From assembly GCA_014649155.1 (NCBI GenBank), contig BMSM01000003.1, positions 248,001-312,000 on the forward strand: a stretch of 64,000 nt of DNA, read 5' to 3'. The notes below the pieces were generated by a model. It was not told the origin of the DNA, made no database searches, and worked only from the letters and a program-made list of their open reading frames with translations. Every line of letters begins with the position of its first letter. Within the stretch, counting starts at the first letter, position 1. Shown piece after piece: positions 23,185 through 31,262 of this stretch. Made by a program: the position numbers and the translations under genes. The DNA comes from Streptomyces griseoviridis (GTDB lineage: Bacteria; Actinomycetota; Actinomycetes; Streptomycetales; Streptomycetaceae).

Positions 23185-23221
23185 CCGACGGCGGCCGGCT
23201 GACGGCGTGCCAGGGACCGGC

Positions 23222-23242
23222 CCGTTTCCGTCCCGGAAACGG
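23222..23242 (-). terminator. Hairpin after the FtsX-permease remnant
   Basis: An 8-bp perfect stem CCGTTTCC/GGAAACGG with a 5-base loop lies immediately beyond the stop codon at 23243 of the minus-strand permease remnant. Confidence 0.6.
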
Positions 23243-24103
23243 TCAGCGGGACTGACGCGCCCTCACCCGGCCGGCCGGGAGCACCGCGAAGGTCACGGTG
23301 ATCAGGGTGCAGGCGCCGGTCGTCAGGGCCAGGGCCGGCCAGGGGAGCACCGGGGCGGTGGGAGTGGACAGCAGGGCGAGGGCGCCGGTCATGGTGAGCA
23401 GGTTCAGGGTGGCCACCAGGACGCCGAGCAGGGTGCCGACGGCGGCCACGGTCAGGGCCTCCGCCGCGAGCAGCCGCCGTACCTGGGACGCGGTGGCGCC
23501 GGCCAGGCGCAGCGCGGTCAGTTCCCGGCGCCGGGCAGTCGTCGCCATCACCTGGGTGCAGGCCAGGGCGATGCCCGCGTAGGCCAGGGCGATGCCCAGC
23601 ACCAGCAGGGAACCCAGCCGGGTCGTCGCCGTCGGGTGCGGGGAGGTCGCCGCGAGCCAGGCCGACGCGGTCCGGACCAGACCGCCCGAGGAGCGCGCCG
23701 CCTCGCGCAGCCCTGCCGCCACGGCGTCCCGGTCGGCGCCGTTCGCCACCGTCACCTCGACGCGGTCCACCGCGGCGCCCGGCGCGTTGGCCGGGGTGAC
23801 GTACGCCCCGTTGTCGCCCGTGCCGACGGGCAGGACGGCGGCGACGCGCAGGGTCCGGCGGGTGCCGTCGCCGAGCCGGACCGGCACCCGCTGCCCGACG
23901 GTGTGCCGTTCCCACTCCTCGGTGACGACGATCGAGTCGTCGTCGAGGTCGGCGAGCCGGCCCGCCGTCAGCGGCAGCCGGGTGGTCGCCGCGAGCGCCG
24001 CAGGGTCCGCCGCCCGCGCAGGCGACCGGATCAGCGCCACGCCCTCCTCCACGACGTACACCGCGCTCGTCGCGGTCGCCGAGACCGCCGCCGTGCCCGG
24101 CAC
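23243..24103 (-). pseudogene. ABC transporter FtsX-like permease, 5'-truncated remnant
   Basis: A 286-codon open stretch covers only the C-terminal third of an FtsX/MacB-type permease, which is normally about 800 residues. It begins abruptly with PGTAAVSATATSAVYVVEEG, normally mid-protein. It runs through the periplasmic domain and ends with the usual three helices (LVLGIALAYAGIALACTQVM, LTVAAVGTLLGVLVATLNLL, LALTTGACTLITVTFAVL). There is no start region, no Shine-Dalgarno and no ABC ATPase partner nearby. The missing 5' part abuts, head to head, the 5'-truncated kinase on the other strand, pointing to one deletion. Function is presumably lost. Confidence 0.8.
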
Positions 24104-24875
24104 CTGGCCCGCGGCCTGCGCGGCGGCCGGCCTCGGGCTCGCGCTGCTGGCCGCCGGGGCCTACGCCCTCGGGGTCCTCGCCGGGGCGCGGGCGGAGCTG
24201 GCGCGGGCACTGCTGACCGCGCGGGACGGCGACCGGGTCACCGTGCTCGTGCGCTCCCGGGCCCGGCTGGTGGACGCCTTCGAGGCGGAACGGCGGCGCA
24301 TCGAACGGGACCTGCACGACGGGGCCCAGCAGCGGCTGGTCGCCCTCGGCATGACGCTGGGCCTGGCCCGGCTCGACGCCCCGCCCGGACCGCTGGCCGA
24401 CCAGCTCTCCCGCGCCCACCGGGAGGCCGGGCTGGCCTTGGCCGACCTGCGCGAACTCATCCAGGGCATCCACCCCAAGGTGCTGGCCGACTACGGGCTC
24501 CAGGCGGCCGTGGCCGACGCCGCCGACCGCAGCCCGGTCCCGGTCGACCTGGCGCTGGACCTGCCCGGACGGCTGCCCGGGGCGGTCGAGTCCGCCGCCT
24601 ACTTCGTGGTCTGCGAGGCCCTCGCCAACATCGCCCGGCACAGCGGGGCGGAGCGGGCCGAGGTGCGCGGCGGGCACGCCGGCGGGCGGCTGGTCCTGGA
24701 GATCCGGGACGACGGGCACGGCGGCGCGGACGCGGAGCGCGGCAGCGGACTGACCGGGCTCGCGGACCGGGTGTCGGTCCTCGATGGCAGACTCGCCCTG
24801 TCCAGCCCACCGGGCGGACCGACCCTGCTGCGAGTGGAGATCCCGTGCCGGCCGACGCCCGACCCCTGCGGATAG
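24093..24875 (+). pseudogene. NarL-type sensor histidine kinase, 5'-truncated remnant
   Basis: About 260 codons remain of a normally about 400-residue kinase. One hydrophobic segment (LGLALLAAGAYALGVLAG) is followed by the intact HisKA_3 region FEAERRRIERDLHDGAQQRL with the phospho-His, then a HATPase_c domain with N box ANIARHSGA and G boxes DDGHGG and GSGLTGLADRV. The multi-helix sensor part is missing. The first possible start (GTG 24093) lies opposite the truncated permease. The catalytic core could still fold, but promoter and sensor are gone. It overlaps the downstream response-regulator remnant by 31 bp, keeping original operon spacing. Confidence 0.75.
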
Positions 24876-25276
24876 TCCTCGCCGAGGACAGCGTGCTGCT
24901 GCGCGAGGGGCTGACCGGCCTGCTCACCCGCTTCGCCGGCGTCGGGTACCTGCTCAAGGACCGGATCGGCCAGGTCGAGGAGTTCGTGGACGCCCTGTCC
25001 CGGGTCGCGGCCGGCGGCACGGTCGTCGACCCGGAGGTGGTACGGCACCTGCTGCGCCGCCGCCGCGACCCGCTGGCCCGCCTCACCCCGCGCGAGCGGG
25101 AGGTGCTGGCGCTGGTCGCGGAGGGCAGGTCCAACGGGGCGGTCGCGCGGGCGCTGGTGGTGTCCGAGGCGGCCGTCGGCAAGCACATCGGGTCCATCCT
25201 GGCCAAGCTGGACCTGCCCCCGGCCGACGACACCCACCGGCGGGTGCTGGCGGTGCTGGCGTTCCTCAGGAGCTGA
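24845..25276 (+). pseudogene. NarL-family response regulator with internal in-frame receiver deletion
   Basis: A 143-residue reading frame of a family normally about 215 long. The start LRIVLAEDSVLLREGLTGLL keeps the acidic pocket, but at about residue 32 it jumps from TRFA to GVGYLLKDRIGQVEEF, the last strand of the receiver. Roughly 70 residues are absent, including the phosphoacceptor Asp and the Thr/Ser switch. The LuxR-type HTH is complete (LTPREREVLALVAEGRSN, AVGKHIGSILAKL). The deletion kept the frame, so a DNA-binding protein without phospho-control could still be made. The GTG at 24845 overlaps the kinase remnant. Confidence 0.78.
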
Positions 25277-25354
25277 GCGGAACCCCGGGGAACTGAAGCG
25301 GAGCCTCAGAGGCCGGGCAGAACCCCAGAGGCTGAACAGGGCTTCAGGGGCTGG

Positions 25355-25849
25355 TCAGAGCTTCTTCGCGTAGCAGAGGCTGCTCTCGTGGAAGCGGTAG
25401 AAGCCGAACTTCTCGCACGGCTCGTAGCCGCTGGACTCGTACAGGGCCACCGCCTCCGGCTGCTTGGTGCCGGTCTCCAGGACCATCCGGGTCCGGCCCG
25501 CCGCGCGGGCGTCCTCCTCCAGGGCGGCCAGGATGCGGCGGGCCAGGCCCCGGCCGCGCACCGGCTCGATCACGAACATCCGCTTCAGCTCGGCGTCGCC
25601 GTCCCGGTAGTTCTCCTCGTTGGCTTCCTGCGCGCGCCAGCCGCCCGACGCGACCGGGACCCCGGCCTCGTCGTAGGCGAGCAGGTACAGGCCGCGGGGC
25701 GGCGCGAAGTGGGCGGGCTCCAGATAGGTCTCGTCGCCGTCGTCGCCGTACCGGACGGCGTACTCGGCCTGGACCTCGTCGTTGAGCTTGACCGCGTCGG
25801 GGTGGTCGAAGGGGACCGGGCGCAGCTCGATGACCGGGCGTATCTCCAT
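25355..25849 (-). CDS. GNAT family N-acetyltransferase
   Basis: A 164-residue GNAT protein. The ATG at 25849 has AGGAA upstream. Recognisable parts are YLLAYDEAGVPVASGGWRAQ, the acetyl-CoA site LKRMFVIEPVRGRGLARRIL, LETGTKQPEAVALYESSGYE and a final FGFYRFHESSLCYAKKL, which match small-molecule (amino-group) acetyltransferases. The substrate is unknown. It is divergent from the serine hydrolase at 26023 and follows the decayed two-component remnants without an obvious terminator. Confidence 0.88.
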   Translation of the reverse strand: MEIRPVIELRPVPFDHPDAVKLNDEVQAEYAVRYGDDGDETYLEPAHFAPPRGLYLLAYDEAGVPVASGGWRAQEANEENYRDGDAELKRMFVIEPVRGRGLARRILAALEEDARAAGRTRMVLETGTKQPEAVALYESSGYEPCEKFGFYRFHESSLCYAKKL

Positions 25850-26022
25850 TTTTCCTGCCGTATGAGTATGCGAAGCCGAGGGGGAACGTCGTCCAGTGTG
25901 CCCCACGGCGTGGAGGTGCGGCGTGGGGGTGGAGGGGGTGCCGCAGGGGGTCTGTGAACGGGTGTCCGGTGTGGCCGATGATGACGGCCGAGGCCGTTCC
26001 GTCCGAAGGTGAGGGAGTCATC

Positions 26023-27105
26023 GTGGACCGACGCAGACTGCTGGGCACGGCGGCGGGGGCCGTGGCGGGTGTGACGGCGATGTCCGGCAGGGCCGTGGCG
26101 GCCGGGGGCGGTCTGACGGCACGGCTGCGGCCCTACCTGGAGCGGGCGCTGGCGGCCGGCGCCCCGAGCGCGGTCATGGGGGCCGTCCACGGGGGCCGGC
26201 GCGAGGTGGCCGGGGCCGCCCAGGAGGGTCCCGTGCCCGACGGCCGGACGGTGTTCCAGCTCGGCTCGATCGGCAAGACGCTGACCGCCACCGCGTTCGC
26301 GCGCGCGGTGGTCGCGGGCACGGTGCGGCTGGACACGCCGCTCGCCCTGCCGCCGGGGTTCACCGTCCCGCGCGGGACGACCCGGCCCATCACCCTGCGC
26401 GACCTGGCGACCCACTCCTCCGGCCTGCCCCGGCTCCCCGCCAACCTCCTGGCCGGGGCGGACCCGTACGACCCGTACGCGCACTACACGCTGGAGGACC
26501 TGGCCGCCGGCCTGCCCCTGACGGCCCTGGACCGTGAGCCGGGCACCGCGTACGCCTACTCCAACCTCGGCTTCGGCCTGCTCGGGCAGGCGCTCGCCTT
26601 CGACGGCGTCGACGCGCTGCTGCGGCGCCGGGTGGCCGCGCCGCTGGGCCTGCGGGACACGACCACGGTGCTCCGGCCGGACATGGCCGCCCGCAAGGCC
26701 GTCGGGCACCTGGCCGGGGAGCCCGTCCCCGACTGGCGCGACCGCGTCCTCAGCGGCGCGGGCACCTCGGTGTACAGCACCGCCGACGACATGCTCCGCT
26801 ACCTCGCCGCCCAGCTGCGCCCGGAGCGCTCACCGCTGCGGGACGCGATCGAGCTGACCCAGCGGACCCACTTCACGGACCCCGGCACCGGCCTGCGGCT
26901 GGGGCTCGGCTGGCACGTCGGCACGCTCTCCGGCGGCCGGACGGTGACCTGGCACAACGGCGGCACCTACGGCTTCGCCACCTGCGCGGCGTTCGTCCGG
27001 GGGAGCGGGACCGGGGTGGTGCTGATGGTGAACACCTACGGCGGCGAGGAGGGCGCCTTCGACGCCCTGGCCTTCGCCCTGCTCGACGAGCTGACCGGGT
27101 CCTGA
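26023..27105 (+). CDS. Exported beta-lactamase-family serine hydrolase (Tat signal)
   Basis: A 360-residue protein starting at GTG 26023 with GGGAG upstream. The N-terminus DRRRLLGTAAGAVAGVTAMSG is a twin-arginine-like signal ending around AVAAGG. The class C beta-lactamase/D,D-peptidase motifs are present: Ser82-Ile-Gly-Lys85 in QLGSIGKTLTA, YSN in YAYSNLGFG, and HNG in WHNGGTYGF. It is probably a D,D-carboxypeptidase or esterase acting outside the cell. Earlier in-frame ATGs exist (25978/25981) but would bury the signal. The original substrate cannot be determined. Confidence 0.88.
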   Translation: MDRRRLLGTAAGAVAGVTAMSGRAVAAGGGLTARLRPYLERALAAGAPSAVMGAVHGGRREVAGAAQEGPVPDGRTVFQLGSIGKTLTATAFARAVVAGTVRLDTPLALPPGFTVPRGTTRPITLRDLATHSSGLPRLPANLLAGADPYDPYAHYTLEDLAAGLPLTALDREPGTAYAYSNLGFGLLGQALAFDGVDALLRRRVAAPLGLRDTTTVLRPDMAARKAVGHLAGEPVPDWRDRVLSGAGTSVYSTADDMLRYLAAQLRPERSPLRDAIELTQRTHFTDPGTGLRLGLGWHVGTLSGGRTVTWHNGGTYGFATCAAFVRGSGTGVVLMVNTYGGEEGAFDALAFALLDELTGS

Positions 27106-27154
27106 GCCACCGCACGCCCCGGGCGGCCTCCCGGGCGGGCGGTACCCTTCCCGG

Positions 27155-27958
27155 ATGCTCACCGTCACCACCGCCAACGTCAACGGCCTGCGGGCCGCCG
27201 CGAAGAAGGGCTTCGTGGAGTGGCTCGCCGCCACCTCCGCCGATGTGCTGTGCCTCCAGGAGGTGCGGGCCGAACCGCGGCAACTGCCGGAGGAGGTACG
27301 GGAGCCCGAGGGGTGGTACGTGACACACGCGCCCGCCGCCGCCAAGGGGCGGGCGGGGGTCTCCCTCTACACGCGCCGCGAGCCGGACCGGGTGCGGGTC
27401 GGCTTCGGCTCGGCGGAGTTCGACGGCGCCGGACGGTACGTCGAGGCCGACCTGCCCGGTGTGACGGTCGCCTCCCTCTATCTGCCGTCCGGCGAGGCCG
27501 GCACCGAGCGGCAGGACGAGAAGGTCCGGTTCATGGGCGAGTTCCTCGCCTACCTGAAGGAGCTGCGCGAGCGCGCCGCCGCCGACGGGCGCGAGGTCGT
27601 CGTCTGCGGTGACTGGAACATCGCCCACCGCGAGGCCGACCTGAAGAACTGGCGGGCGAACCGGAAGAACTCCGGCTTCCTGCCGGAGGAACGCGAGTGG
27701 CTCGGCCGCGTCCTCGACCCGGCCGAGGGCGGCTACGTGGACGTCGTACGGGCGCTGCACCCGGACGCCGAGGGGCCGTACTCGTGGTGGTCCTACCGGG
27801 GGCGGGCGTTCGACAACGACTCGGGGTGGCGCATCGACTACCACGTGGCGACCTCGGGGCTGGCGGCCACCGCCGTCAAGGGATACGTCGAGCGGGCCGC
27901 GAGCCACGAGGAGCGCTGGTCGGACCACGCGCCGGTGACGGTCGTCTACGACCGGTAG
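27155..27958 (+). CDS. xth: Exodeoxyribonuclease III
   Basis: A 267-residue AP endonuclease/3'-5' exonuclease of the ExoIII family. It has the expected metal and catalytic residues: TANVNGLRAA, LCLQEVRA (Glu), ASLYLPSGEAG, VVVCGDWNIAHREADLKN (Asp/Asn), and RIDYHVAT with the terminal SDHAPVTV (Asp-His). It repairs abasic sites. TACCCT lies six bases before the ATG, without a Shine-Dalgarno, so the mRNA is probably leaderless. A large two-part hairpin separates it from the convergent MerR gene. Confidence 0.96.
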   Translation: MLTVTTANVNGLRAAAKKGFVEWLAATSADVLCLQEVRAEPRQLPEEVREPEGWYVTHAPAAAKGRAGVSLYTRREPDRVRVGFGSAEFDGAGRYVEADLPGVTVASLYLPSGEAGTERQDEKVRFMGEFLAYLKELRERAAADGREVVVCGDWNIAHREADLKNWRANRKNSGFLPEEREWLGRVLDPAEGGYVDVVRALHPDAEGPYSWWSYRGRAFDNDSGWRIDYHVATSGLAATAVKGYVERAASHEERWSDHAPVTVVYDR

Positions 27959-27959
27959 G

Positions 27960-28021
27960 CCGTGTCCGCGACGTCCCTCCGTCCGCCCGGAGGGCGGGTC
28001 AGGAGGGACACGCGGACACGG
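27960..28021. terminator. Large nested hairpin between xth and the MerR gene
   Basis: The outer arms are CCGTGTCCGCGACGTCCCTCC (27960-27980, 21 bases, one bulge) and its partner at 28002-28021. They enclose an inner CCGCCC-GGA-GGGCGG hairpin. It serves both convergent genes. Confidence 0.85.
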
Positions 28022-28022
28022 T

Positions 28023-28685
28023 TCAGGCCCCGTCGAGGTCGTCGAGGTGCTTGCGCAGCCGCCGGTCCAGGGCCAGTGACAGTTCCGCCTCCACCACGCT
28101 GCGGGCCAGCGGGCGCAGGCGGGGGAGCCGTTCCTCGGCCGCGTGGCGCAGGACCAGGTCGGCGAAGAGGTCGGCCAGCGCGTCGGCGTGGGCGCGGACG
28201 CGGCTGCCGGCGTGCAGGACCTCGGCGAGCGGGACGCCCTCGCGGACCAGGGCGGTGGACGCGTCCAGCAGCCGGCGGCTTATGTGGACGACCGCGTCGC
28301 CGTCGACGCCCAGGTAGCCCAGCTCCATCGCGGCGGCGAGGTTCTCGGGGGTGTCCTGGCCCTCGAAGCGGGCGGCGAGTTCCTCGGGGGTGAGCCGGAC
28401 CGGGGTCTCCTCGGTGGGCTCGCCGTAGCCGAGGAGGTCGCCGACGTCGCGGCCGTGGTCGAAGGCGTCGGCCAGTTCCGCGATGCCGCTGAGGGTGTGG
28501 CCGCGCTCCAGCAGCGCCGCGATCGTGCGCAGCCGGGCCAGGTGGTGGTCGTCGTACCAGGCGATGCGGCCCTCGCGGCGGGGCGGCGGGATCAGTTTGC
28601 GTTCGCGGTAGAAGCGCAGGGTGCGCACTGTGATGCCGGCCAGCCGGGCCAGTTCCTCCATGCGGTACTCGCGCTTCTCCGTCAC
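28023..28685 (-). CDS. MerR-family transcriptional regulator
   Basis: A 220-residue MerR protein. Residues 7-75 form the winged helix (YRMEELARLAGITVRTLRFY, then RRLRTIAALLERGHTLSGI-like text). The longer C-terminal region is helical, has no Cys metal site, and carries HISRRLLDASTALVREG, suggesting an organic effector. It is divergent from the monooxygenase operon at 28819, and the 133-bp spacer between them has three dyads, so it most probably controls that operon. Confidence 0.9.
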   Translation of the reverse strand: MTEKREYRMEELARLAGITVRTLRFYRERKLIPPPRREGRIAWYDDHHLARLRTIAALLERGHTLSGIAELADAFDHGRDVGDLLGYGEPTEETPVRLTPEELAARFEGQDTPENLAAAMELGYLGVDGDAVVHISRRLLDASTALVREGVPLAEVLHAGSRVRAHADALADLFADLVLRHAAEERLPRLRPLARSVVEAELSLALDRRLRKHLDDLDGA

Positions 28686-28702
28686 GCCCCGACCTTACGG
28701 CG

Positions 28703-28746
28703 TACCGTCGGTAACTTTCTTTCCCCCGACCCCTACCCATCGGTAG
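28703..28746. promoter_or_regulatory. Paired TCGGTA-containing dyads (likely MerR operators)
   Basis: TACCG-T-CGGTA at 28703-28713 and CTACC-CATC-GGTAG at 28733-28746 share the half-site TCGGTA and lie in the divergent promoter region. Confidence 0.5.
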
Positions 28747-28771
28747 GCGGCTGTTCTACGCTCCCCATTGC

Positions 28772-28787
28772 GCCAGTGTTCACTGGC
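28772..28787. promoter_or_regulatory. 16-bp palindrome upstream of the monooxygenase gene
   Basis: GCCAGTG-TT-CACTGGC is a perfect palindrome 32 bp before the ATG at 28819. Its position fits an operator or a 5'-leader hairpin. Confidence 0.5.
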
Positions 28788-28818
28788 AGAGTTGGTGGCG
28801 ATGCGTGGAGGCGTCGGG

Positions 28819-30336
28819 ATGACCGAGCACGAGCATGTACGGGTCGCGGTGGTCGGGTCGGGGTTCGGCGGGCTGGGCGCCGCCGTGCGGCTGCGCCGGG
28901 AGGGGATCACGGACTTCGTGATCCTGGAACGGGCGGGCAGCGTCGGCGGGACCTGGCGGGACAACAGTTATCCGGGGTGCGCCTGCGACGTCCCCTCGCA
29001 CCTCTACTCGTTCTCCTTCGCGCCCAACCCGGAGTGGCCCCGCACCTTCTCCGGGCAGCGCCACATCCGTGCCTACCTGGAGCACGTGACCGACACCTTC
29101 GGGCTCCGTCCGCACCTGCGCTTCGACGCGGAGGTGCAGCGGATGACGTGGGACGCGGAGGAGTTCCGGTGGGAGATCGAGACGGCGAACGGCGGGCGGC
29201 TCACCGCCGACGTCGTCGTCTCCGCGACCGGGCCGCTGTCCGACCCCAAGGTCCCGGACATCCCGGGTCTGGACTCCTTCCCCGGCAAGGTGTTCCACTC
29301 CGCCCGCTGGGACCACGACCTCGACCTCACCGGCAAGCGCGTCGCCATGATCGGCACCGGCGCCTCCGCCATCCAGATCGTCCCCGCCATCCAGCCCGAG
29401 GCGGGCCGGCTGACGCTGTTCCAGCGCACCCCGGCCTGGGTGATGCCGCGGATGGACCGGGCGATCAGCGGCGCCGAGCGCTTCCTGCACCGCACGCTGC
29501 CCGTCACCACCCAGCTCCGCCGGGGCCTGCTGTGGGGCATCCGCGAACTCCAGGTGCAGGCCTTCACCAAGCACCCGGAGGAGCTGGGCTTCGTCGAGCA
29601 GATCGCCAAGCGGAACATGGCCCGCGCGATCAAGGACCCGGCGCTGCGCGCCAAGCTGACCCCGGACTACCGCATCGGCTGCAAGCGCATCCTGCTGTCC
29701 AGCGAGTACTACCCGGCGCTCGCCAAGCCCAACGTCGACGTCGTCGCCAGCGGGCTGAGCGAGGTGCGCGGGTCGACCCTGGTCGCCGCCGACGGCACCG
29801 AGACCGAGGCCGACGTCATCGTCTTCGGCACCGGCTTCCACGTCACCGACATGCCGATCGCCGAGCGGGTCGTCGGCGCCGACGGACGCACCCTCGCCGA
29901 GACCTGGAAGGGCGGCATGGAGGCGCTGCGCGGCGCCACGGCGGCCGGGTTCCCGAACTTCATGACGGTCATCGGACCCAACACCGGCCTCGGCAACTCG
30001 TCCATGATCCTCATGATCGAGTCGCAGCTGAACTACCTCGCCGACTACCTGCGGCAGTTGCGCGTGCTGGGCGGGCGGGCCGCCCTCGACGCGCGGCCCG
30101 CCGCCGTGGACGCCTGGAACCAGCGGGTGCAGACCCGGATGAAGCGCACGGTGTGGAACACCGGCGGCTGCACCAGCTGGTACCTCGACGCCAGCGGCCG
30201 CAACACCACCATCTGGCCTGGTACGACCGCCGAGTTCCGGCGTGCGACGCGCCGCGTCGACCTCGCCGAGTACGAGGTGCTGCGGCCGGCCGCGCGGACC
30301 GCGTCCGCCGAGGGGCGCGCGGAGGTGGGCGCGTGA
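28819..30336 (+). CDS. Baeyer-Villiger-type flavin monooxygenase
   Basis: A 505-residue FAD/NADPH enzyme. The ATG at 28819 has GGAGG nine bases before. It shows the FAD Rossmann motif VVGSGFGGLGAAVRLR, GSVGGTWRDNSYPGCACDVPSH in two parts, the BVMO-type fingerprint FPGKVFHSARWDHD, and the NADPH Rossmann motif VAMIGTGASAIQIVP. Such enzymes insert oxygen next to a ketone or hydroxylate amines. Its stop overlaps the GTG of an alpha/beta hydrolase, followed by an SDR, a typical ketone-to-ester-to-alcohol catabolic order. The natural substrate is unknown. Confidence 0.92.
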   Translation: MTEHEHVRVAVVGSGFGGLGAAVRLRREGITDFVILERAGSVGGTWRDNSYPGCACDVPSHLYSFSFAPNPEWPRTFSGQRHIRAYLEHVTDTFGLRPHLRFDAEVQRMTWDAEEFRWEIETANGGRLTADVVVSATGPLSDPKVPDIPGLDSFPGKVFHSARWDHDLDLTGKRVAMIGTGASAIQIVPAIQPEAGRLTLFQRTPAWVMPRMDRAISGAERFLHRTLPVTTQLRRGLLWGIRELQVQAFTKHPEELGFVEQIAKRNMARAIKDPALRAKLTPDYRIGCKRILLSSEYYPALAKPNVDVVASGLSEVRGSTLVAADGTETEADVIVFGTGFHVTDMPIAERVVGADGRTLAETWKGGMEALRGATAAGFPNFMTVIGPNTGLGNSSMILMIESQLNYLADYLRQLRVLGGRAALDARPAAVDAWNQRVQTRMKRTVWNTGGCTSWYLDASGRNTTIWPGTTAEFRRATRRVDLAEYEVLRPAARTASAEGRAEVGA

Positions 30337-31262
30337 GCCGGCCGACGTCCGCCGCCCCGGGGCCCTACGCGCCGCCCGCCCCCGCCCGTGAACTGACCGC
30401 CGTCTCCGCCGACGGGGCCCGGCTGCACGTCGAGGTGCACGGCCCCGAGGACGCCCCCGCGGTCGTCCTCTCCCACGGCTGGACCTGCTCGACCGCCTTC
30501 TGGGCGGCTCAGCTGCGCGCCCTGTCCGCCGACCACCGGGTCATCGCCTACGACCAGCGCGGCCACGGCCGCAGCCCCGCGAGCCCCGCCTGCACCGCCG
30601 ACGCCCTCGCCGACGACCTGGAGGCGGTGCTGGAGGCCGTGCTCGCGCCCGGGGAGCGGGCGGTCGTCGCCGGGCACTCCATGGGCGGCATGACGGTGCT
30701 GGCCGCGGCCGGGCGCCCGGCGGTGCGCGAGCACGTCGCCGCGGCCCTGCTGTGCAGCACCGGCGCCTCCCGGCTGGTCGCCTCCTCGACGGTGATACCG
30801 CTGCCGGCGGGTCCGGTGCGGACCTGGCTGACCCGGCGTGTCCTCGGCTCCCGCGCCCCCCTCGGGCCGGTCACGCCCGCCGCCCTGCGGGTGCTCAAGT
30901 ACGGGACGATGGGCCCCGGTTCGGCGCCGGACGCGGTCGCGGCGTGCGCCCGGATCGTGCACGCCTGCCCGCGCCGGGTGCGCCACGCCTGGTCCCGCGT
31001 CCTGGACGCGCTCGACCTCGACCACCGGATACGGGAGCTGACGATGCCGGTGGAGGTGGTCGTCGGCACCGCCGACCGGCTGACCCCGCCGGCGCACGCC
31101 CGCGCGCTGGCCGCCGCGCTGCCGCACCCCGCCGGTCTCACCGAACTGCCCGGCGTGGGCCACATGACGCCGCTGGAGGCCCCGGACCTCGTCACCGGGA
31201 AGATACGGGCGCTCGCCGCCACCCACCTGACCACCGTCGTACCGGCCGAGGAGCACGCATGA
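30333..31262 (+). CDS. Alpha/beta hydrolase
   Basis: A 309-residue hydrolase. The GTG at 30333 overlaps the monooxygenase stop. The motifs are LSHGWTCSTAFW (oxyanion HG), YDQRGHGRS, the nucleophile elbow AGHSMGGMT, Asp in VVGTADRLTPP, and His in GVGHMTPLE. In this operon it would most simply hydrolyse the ester or lactone made by the monooxygenase; that is inference. No signal peptide is seen, so it is cytosolic. Its stop overlaps the ATG of the SDR. Confidence 0.9.
   Translation: MSRPTSAAPGPYAPPAPARELTAVSADGARLHVEVHGPEDAPAVVLSHGWTCSTAFWAAQLRALSADHRVIAYDQRGHGRSPASPACTADALADDLEAVLEAVLAPGERAVVAGHSMGGMTVLAAAGRPAVREHVAAALLCSTGASRLVASSTVIPLPAGPVRTWLTRRVLGSRAPLGPVTPAALRVLKYGTMGPGSAPDAVAACARIVHACPRRVRHAWSRVLDALDLDHRIRELTMPVEVVVGTADRLTPPAHARALAAALPHPAGLTELPGVGHMTPLEAPDLVTGKIRALAATHLTTVVPAEEHA

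Noticed and set aside
23016..23255. 79-codon open frame across the tRNA gene
   Set aside because: It overlaps the tRNA and its terminator and has no coding features.
23058..25276. Integrated element at tRNA-Ala
   Set aside because: No integrase, excisionase, mobilisation gene or duplicated tRNA 3' end is visible; the damaged genes are better explained by local deletions.
25277..25354. Degenerate GAACCCC/GGCTGA repeats after the response-regulator remnant as a mobile-element end
   Set aside because: They are short, imperfect, and without inverted termini or target duplication.
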